In this document: positions 60,044 through 64,000 of the stretch, in pieces
How positions within the stretch are numbered: the stretch's first letter is position 1
Layout: every line of letters starts with the position of its first letter
Assembly: GCA_937876315.1 (NCBI GenBank)
Contig: CALEHQ010000027.1
Location: forward strand, 1 to 64,000
Source: an uncultured Actinomycetes bacterium
Lineage (GTDB): Bacteria; Actinomycetota; Acidimicrobiia; Acidimicrobiales; Acidimicrobilacustridaceae
Direction of reading: 5' to 3'
Length of the DNA stretch: 64,000 nucleotides
Made by a program: the position numbers and the translations under genes
Notes under the pieces: generated by a model
Seen by the model: only the letters and a program-made list of their open reading frames with translations
Told to the model about the DNA's origin: nothing
Database searches by the model: none

Positions 60044-60367
60044 TTACTCGGCGGCGGTGGGGTCTCCCATTGCGGCTCGGGCCTCCTGTGATTTGGCGGG
60101 GCCTCGCAGCACCCATGCCACACCCACAGCAATGATCGCCCCGACGCATGGACCCACCAGATAGATCCCCCAGGCGCCGAGTTCGCCGCCACCGGATGTC
60201 ACGAGGCACGCTGCGCCTGCAGACAGGGCAAACTTCAGCCCGTAGGCGCCGATGAACTCTGCGAGTAGTCGGCGCATCCGATCTTCGGCGCTCGTACATG
60301 AAGTGAAGAAGTTGCGGTCTCCGACTTCGGCAATAAGCGAGGACTTACCACGTAGTGGCTGGTCCAT
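60044..60367 (-). CDS. Aquaporin-like (MIP) remnant without NPA motifs
   Basis: 107 residues from the first ATG, or 77 from the internal ATG (60277) that begins MRRLLAEFIGAYGLKFAL. That first helix looks like the N terminus of MIP-family channels (RRLLAEFIGTF...). It is followed directly by GGELGAWGIYLVGPCVGAII, which looks like the last MIP helix (W.Y.VGP..GA...). Everything between, including both NPA half-helices and four membrane segments, is missing. Either an internally deleted pseudogene or a small two-helix protein derived from an aquaporin. It overlaps the 3' end of the fumarase frame, in which the stop is at 60235. The deletion reading is inference from motif resemblance. Confidence 0.55.
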   Translation of the reverse strand: MDQPLRGKSSLIAEVGDRNFFTSCTSAEDRMRRLLAEFIGAYGLKFALSAGAACLVTSGGGELGAWGIYLVGPCVGAIIAVGVAWVLRGPAKSQEARAAMGDPTAAE

Positions 60368-61911
60368 CGTCGGGCCGTCTTCTTTTTCGCAGCGTATTTC
60401 TTCACTGGGAGTTTCGCTGCCAACTTCGATTTCGACTTCGACTTCGACTTCGACTTCGACTTTGCACCGTCGGGGTGGGTCATATTGATCGGTACAACGA
60501 CCCGATCGTAGAGCTCTTGGGACACACCGTTGCGGAGCGCTGCCTCACGCAGGGTGAGGTCGTTGTCGATGGCGTAATGCGAAATCACCGATGCTTTGTC
60601 GTAGCCAATGATTGGCGACAGGGCGGTCACCAGCATCACTGATTTGTCGATGTTTTCCTTAATCTTTGGGCGGTTCAGCTGCGCGCCCTCAATCATGAAC
60701 TCGCGGAAGCGATCGCACATGTCGGCCATGATCAGCGCCGAGTGCAGGTAATTGTTGATGAGGACAGGTCGGAATGTGTTCAGTTCGAAGTTACCTTCAG
60801 CTCCACCCATCTGCACCGCAACATCTGAACTCATGATCTGAATGCAAACCATGAGCATCGCTTCGGCCTGCGTTGGATTGACCTTGCCAGGCATAATCGA
60901 GGAGCCGGGCTCATTCGAGGGCAGGATCAGTTCCATGAGTCCTGTGCGCGGACCCGAGCCCAGCCAACGCATGTCGTTAGCGATCTTGAAAAGTGTGACC
61001 GATGCTGACTTCAATCCGGCGTGGGCGCGGACCATACGATCAAGAGTGCCCTGGGCCGCGAACTTATTTTCTGCCGTTTGAAATTTGTAGCCGGTGAGTT
61101 TGGCAATGACGGCAGCAACCTCGTCTCCAAATCCAACGGGCGAGTTGAGGCCAGTGCCAACTGCGGTGCCGCCGATTGCGAGACGAAGCAGCCCTTCAGT
61201 GGCGTGTTCGACATCGACAATGGCGTCAGCAAGAGCGGCGGCATAGCCGGACCATTCCTGACCCACTGTGAGTGGGGTTGCATCTTCAAGGTGCGTGCGC
61301 CCGATCTTCACAACTGAGCTCCACTCTCGAGACTTCTTTTCGAGTGCTTTCTCGAGTCGCTTGAGTGCAGGGATCGTCTTGGTCGTCGCCATCGTGTAGG
61401 CAGCAATGTGCAATGCGGTTGGGAACGTGTCGTTCGAGGACTGCCCCATGTTGAGGTGGTCATTCGGGTGGATCGGTTCCTGTGAGCCGAGCTTGCCGCC
61501 AACGAGTTGGATGCAGCGATTCGACACCACCTCGTTCACGTTCATATTCGAATGGGTGCCTGAACCGGTCTGCCAGACATAGAGCGGGAAGTCTTCGTCG
61601 AGTTGGCCGCTGATTACTTCGTCGCACACTTGCTGAATCAACTTGCCTTTCCACTGGGGAAGGCGGCCCTGTTTGGTGTTGACAATCGCTGCGGCCTTCT
61701 TGACATACCCATAGGCGTGGTACACCTCGTGAGGCATGCGGTCGTTGCCGATATTGAAGTGAACAAGGCTTCGTTGGGTCTGCGCTCCCCAGTAACGGTT
61801 GGCGGGAACCATCACGGTGCCGAGGCTGTCGAACTCTTTGCGTTCGCCCTTTGCCTTGAGGCCGATCGGGAGTTTGAGGATCTTCGGAGCAGGCGAGGAA
61901 GGGGTTGGCAC
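60235..61911 (-). CDS. fumC: Class II fumarate hydratase with extended C terminus
   Basis: A 558-residue fumarase. Superfamily signature GSSIMPGKVNPTQAEAM near residue 340, TGSGTHSNMNVNEV (substrate loop) and KIGRTHLEDATPLTVGQEW with the catalytic His are all intact. It hydrates fumarate to malate in the TCA cycle. Typical enzymes are about 460-470 residues; here the conserved part ends at NMTHPD near residue 480 and is followed by a tail with repeated Lys-Ser, then KKYAAKKKTARR and some 40 residues of low resemblance to anything, overlapping the aquaporin remnant. The frame after the repeat may therefore be shifted. The GTG start gives a 35-residue N-terminal addition. Confidence 0.9.
   Translation of the reverse strand: MPTPSSPAPKILKLPIGLKAKGERKEFDSLGTVMVPANRYWGAQTQRSLVHFNIGNDRMPHEVYHAYGYVKKAAAIVNTKQGRLPQWKGKLIQQVCDEVISGQLDEDFPLYVWQTGSGTHSNMNVNEVVSNRCIQLVGGKLGSQEPIHPNDHLNMGQSSNDTFPTALHIAAYTMATTKTIPALKRLEKALEKKSREWSSVVKIGRTHLEDATPLTVGQEWSGYAAALADAIVDVEHATEGLLRLAIGGTAVGTGLNSPVGFGDEVAAVIAKLTGYKFQTAENKFAAQGTLDRMVRAHAGLKSASVTLFKIANDMRWLGSGPRTGLMELILPSNEPGSSIMPGKVNPTQAEAMLMVCIQIMSSDVAVQMGGAEGNFELNTFRPVLINNYLHSALIMADMCDRFREFMIEGAQLNRPKIKENIDKSVMLVTALSPIIGYDKASVISHYAIDNDLTLREAALRNGVSQELYDRVVVPINMTHPDGAKSKSKSKSKSKSKLAAKLPVKKYAAKKKTARRWTSHYVVSPRLLPKSETATSSLHVRAPKIGCADYSQSSSAPTG
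60423..60463 (-). repeat. Hexanucleotide tandem repeat in fumC
   Basis: About six and a half copies of ACTTCG on the plus strand (one copy varied to ATTTCG), read on the coding strand as alternating Lys and Ser codons. Such runs are prone to slippage; as the unit is six bases, gain or loss of copies keeps the frame. Confidence 0.85.
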
Positions 61912-62069
61912 GGGGATGGCCTTTCGAGGGAACAGGTTCAGGATTTAGAGCAAATAGTTATTTTCGCTAACGACCCTATAGTTCAAGGCCTTCAGCGAAA
62001 CGGCCCCTCCCGATTGAGCAGGTGTCTCCTTCTGGCGCAGAGCGGCGGGTCCTGCACAAGACTGCAGGT

Positions 62070-62999
62070 ATGGAGAAACTTTCTTTCGATGGTGACGTCG
62101 CAGTAATCACAGGAGCAGGACGCGGACTCGGTCGCGAGTACGCGCTGCTTCTCGCCGCCCGGGGAGCCCGGGTTGTCGTGAACGATTTCGGCGTCGCCAT
62201 CAGTGATACCGACGACACCGGTGAAGCCCCGGCGGTAAACCCGGCCGACGAAGTCGTGGCTGAGATCACTGCTGCAGGCGGAACCGCAGTTGCGAACTAC
62301 GACACGATCGCATCGGTCGAAGGTGCCTACGCGATTATTCAGACAGCGCTCGACGCATTCGGCACGGTCGACATTTGCGTGAACAACGCCGGGCAAGTCC
62401 GAATGCAGCCTTTCGCAAACTTCCCCGATGAACACATCGACACCGTCATCTCGACGCAGTTGATGGGAACACTGAATGTTGGTCGTGCTGCCTGGCGTGT
62501 CATGCAGCAGAACGGCGGCGGACGCATCATCAACGTTTCGTCCGGTGCTGGCTACGGCGGATTCGAAAACAGCACGGTGTATTCGATGGCGAAGGCCGGT
62601 GTGATTGGTCTGACCATTGCAATGGCAAAAGAGGGGGAGGCCGCGGGCATTGGCGTCAACGTGATCGCGCCGTATGCCAAGACGCGCATTGGAACAGGCT
62701 TCGGTCCGATCCCATGGAGTGATCAACTCGCAGAGTGGTTGCATCCCGACAAGGTCGCACCGCTGGTCGTGTGGTTAGCGCACGAGAGTTGTGATGTGAG
62801 TGGACAGTGCTTTGCTGTTGGGGCTGGCTACGTAGGGCGCGTTGCTTTTGCGGTGAATGACGGGTTCACCGATCGAGAACTCACGCCCGAGCTCGTTGCC
62901 GAACATTCCGACGAAATCACGAAGGTGCCAACGAAACCGACCGAAGGGCCGGAGTCGCCGTTAATGGCCTCGATGATGCGCGGGTATCCGGGTCTGTAA
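62070..62999 (+). CDS. Short-chain dehydrogenase (MFE-2-like SDR), second member
   Basis: A 309-residue SDR with ITGAGRGLGREYALLLAARG, NDFGVAISDTDD, NNAGQVRMQPFANF, NVSSGAGYGG and YSMAKAG as cofactor, loop and catalytic motifs. It resembles the SDR at 52.8 kb in its loop after NDFG and in length, consistent with a 3-hydroxyacyl-CoA dehydrogenase role. ATG at 62070 is chosen as the start of the fold; the upstream open frame has no family similarity. No operon partner follows: the FKBP gene is convergent, 10 bp away. Confidence 0.87.
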   Translation: MEKLSFDGDVAVITGAGRGLGREYALLLAARGARVVVNDFGVAISDTDDTGEAPAVNPADEVVAEITAAGGTAVANYDTIASVEGAYAIIQTALDAFGTVDICVNNAGQVRMQPFANFPDEHIDTVISTQLMGTLNVGRAAWRVMQQNGGGRIINVSSGAGYGGFENSTVYSMAKAGVIGLTIAMAKEGEAAGIGVNVIAPYAKTRIGTGFGPIPWSDQLAEWLHPDKVAPLVVWLAHESCDVSGQCFAVGAGYVGRVAFAVNDGFTDRELTPELVAEHSDEITKVPTKPTEGPESPLMASMMRGYPGL

Positions 63000-63009
63000 C
63001 CGGGGACGA

Positions 63010-63975
63010 TTAACTGACCAACAACAGATCAACAACAAAGATCAGCGTGTCGGTACCGGCAATTCCGGCTTGGGCATTGCCGTCAGTTCCGTAGCCCTTG
63101 TCGGGTGGGATGACGAGCAGCACGCGTGAACCGATTGTTTGGCCGACGAGTCCTTCATCGAAACCGGGAATGACTTGGCCGACACCGACGGGGAACTCCA
63201 CCGGAGCGCCACCCCAGGAACTGTCGAATACCTTGCCGCTGGCCCAGATCATGCCGGTGTATTGCATAAGGACGGTTTGTCCCGCGGTGATGACAGGGCC
63301 ATTCCCCTTGATGAGCACCTGTGAAATGAGTGTGGTTGGCGGAGTGCCGGTAGGGGGCGTGATGGTCGGAACGCCATCGACGACGGTGACAACGGGAAGG
63401 CCAGCCGGCGGAGTGACGGGAGTGCCTGATGCCGAAGTCGGAATATCTTGTGCGCCGATGATGTCGAACACAAAGAGGATCCATGTCCCTTGCTCAGCAG
63501 TGACGTCGGCAGAAACGAGGATGCGCGCGCCAACTTTCTGTCCGACCATTGCGTTGTACACGGGCGGAAGTAGCGAATTTTGGTCAAGGATGATGTTCTG
63601 CGGAGTCTTTCCGTAGGTATCGTCGAGTTCGCTTCCGTCATTGCCACTGATCGCGATGTAATTGGCGGTGACGCGCTGTCCTGCCGTGATCTCGGCGCCT
63701 GTCCCTGGCACAAGAACAAGGCTGTCTTCTTTTTCACCAACAAATGCAGGGTCAAACGTGACCGTCGGCTTGCTTCCAACATCGCCGGTTACGGTGACCT
63801 TGTCGAGTGTTCTTGTACGAGCCTCGGGCAGAGTGGTGTTCGTCGATGCAGAGGTGTCGTCGGAATTCGAAGAAGAACCACAGGCAACAAGTACAGGAAC
63901 AAGCGCAAGGGTGCCAGCGAAGAAGCCAGCGGCAATCCATCGCCGCGCGCGTCGGGGGGAGTGAGGTGAATTCAT
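63010..63975 (-). CDS. FKBP-type peptidyl-prolyl isomerase lipoprotein (two FKBP-like domains)
   Basis: About 321 residues from the ATG at 63975 (a further in-frame ATG at 63987 is possible). A signal peptide with lipobox LVAC near residue 32 precedes a Ser/Thr-rich linker. The first half (GTGAEITAGQRVTANYIAIS, PPVYNAMVGQKVGARILVSA) looks like a divergent FKBP domain. The C-terminal half is a standard FKBP: GNGPVITAGQTVLMQYTGMI, GKVFDSSW, VGQVIPGFDEGLVGQTIGSR and DKGYG. A Pro/Thr-rich linker separates them. It catalyses prolyl isomerisation of exported proteins. TATGGT lies 7 nt before the chosen ATG, as for leaderless genes elsewhere in the window. Confidence 0.85.
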   Translation of the reverse strand: MNSPHSPRRARRWIAAGFFAGTLALVPVLVACGSSSNSDDTSASTNTTLPEARTRTLDKVTVTGDVGSKPTVTFDPAFVGEKEDSLVLVPGTGAEITAGQRVTANYIAISGNDGSELDDTYGKTPQNIILDQNSLLPPVYNAMVGQKVGARILVSADVTAEQGTWILFVFDIIGAQDIPTSASGTPVTPPAGLPVVTVVDGVPTITPPTGTPPTTLISQVLIKGNGPVITAGQTVLMQYTGMIWASGKVFDSSWGGAPVEFPVGVGQVIPGFDEGLVGQTIGSRVLLVIPPDKGYGTDGNAQAGIAGTDTLIFVVDLLLVS

Positions 63976-64000
63976 TGGGCTGACCATAGGCGCAGGTTCA

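Noticed and set aside
60423-60463. Short tandem repeat considered as a CRISPR-like or attachment site
   Set aside because: Unit is only six bases with no spacers, and it encodes Lys-Ser in frame within fumC.

Overview
The window is a contiguous stretch of actinobacterial chromosome of moderate GC. No phage, transposase, CRISPR array or rRNA is visible. The content points to the Actinobacteria: a CarD regulator, a SigK/RskA/fasciclin set, a 6C RNA, a mycothiol-isomerase-like fold, and the FhaA-FhaB-PstP-RodA-PbpA-PknB cluster flanked by tRNA-Leu(CAG) on one side and trpG/pabA and crgA on the other, the order known from Mycobacterium. Gene style (many flavoenzymes, amidohydrolases, short intergenic gaps) suggests an Acidimicrobiia/Ilumatobacter-like lineage, but that placement is inference.

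Layout. 0-12.4 kb: a 6C RNA, a GuaB1-type IMPDH/GMP-reductase-family enzyme, a small unknown protein coupled to a SNF2 helicase, a molybdate ABC operon (modABC) divergent from a PadR regulator coupled to an MFS exporter, LemA, HtpX, CarD. 12.4-15.5 kb: one very large gene (aspartyl/asparaginyl-hydroxylase-like, Pro/Ala linker, sulfotransferase, TIGR03032 domain) cut by a single in-frame TAA. 15.6-28.9 kb: a flavin-rich region: acyl-CoA ligase, AlkB, two Baeyer-Villiger-type monooxygenases, a flavin reductase, an acyl-CoA dehydrogenase, a renalase-like oxidase, a DUF2256-DUF3253 zinc protein and a photolyase-like protein with apparently permuted domains, plus the SigK/RskA/fasciclin system. 29-37.7 kb: cell-wall growth and Ser/Thr signalling cluster. 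37.7-42.5 kb: thiolase, sugar porter, phosphatase, zwf. 42.7-47.5 kb: two TrkA proteins and a P-type ATPase behind a yybP-ykoY (Mn2+) riboswitch. 47.5-50.9 kb: MDMPI-like protein, cyclopropane-fatty-acid synthase, DUF2071-DCC fusion. 50.9-59.7 kb: catabolic genes (two amidohydrolases, MarR, SDR, phosphotransferase, alcohol dehydrogenase) and an MMPL transporter. 59.8-64 kb: tRNA-Ala(TGC), a short aquaporin remnant, fumarase, SDR, FKBP lipoprotein.

Regulation that can be read directly: near-identical ECF promoters (TCATCC-N17-CGGA) precede the sigma factor gene and the fasciclin gene; a perfect 8-bp palindrome overlaps the modA -10 element; the riboswitch precedes the ATPase; and at least eight genes have a -10-like hexamer 6-8 nt before their start codon, as expected for leaderless mRNAs. 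The most unusual items are the interrupted hydroxylase-sulfotransferase-TIGR03032 gene, the photolyase-like protein with the FAD domain first, the mini-aquaporin with no NPA motif, and the three C6-loop hairpins of the 6C RNA. All identifications come from reading motifs; no database search was run.
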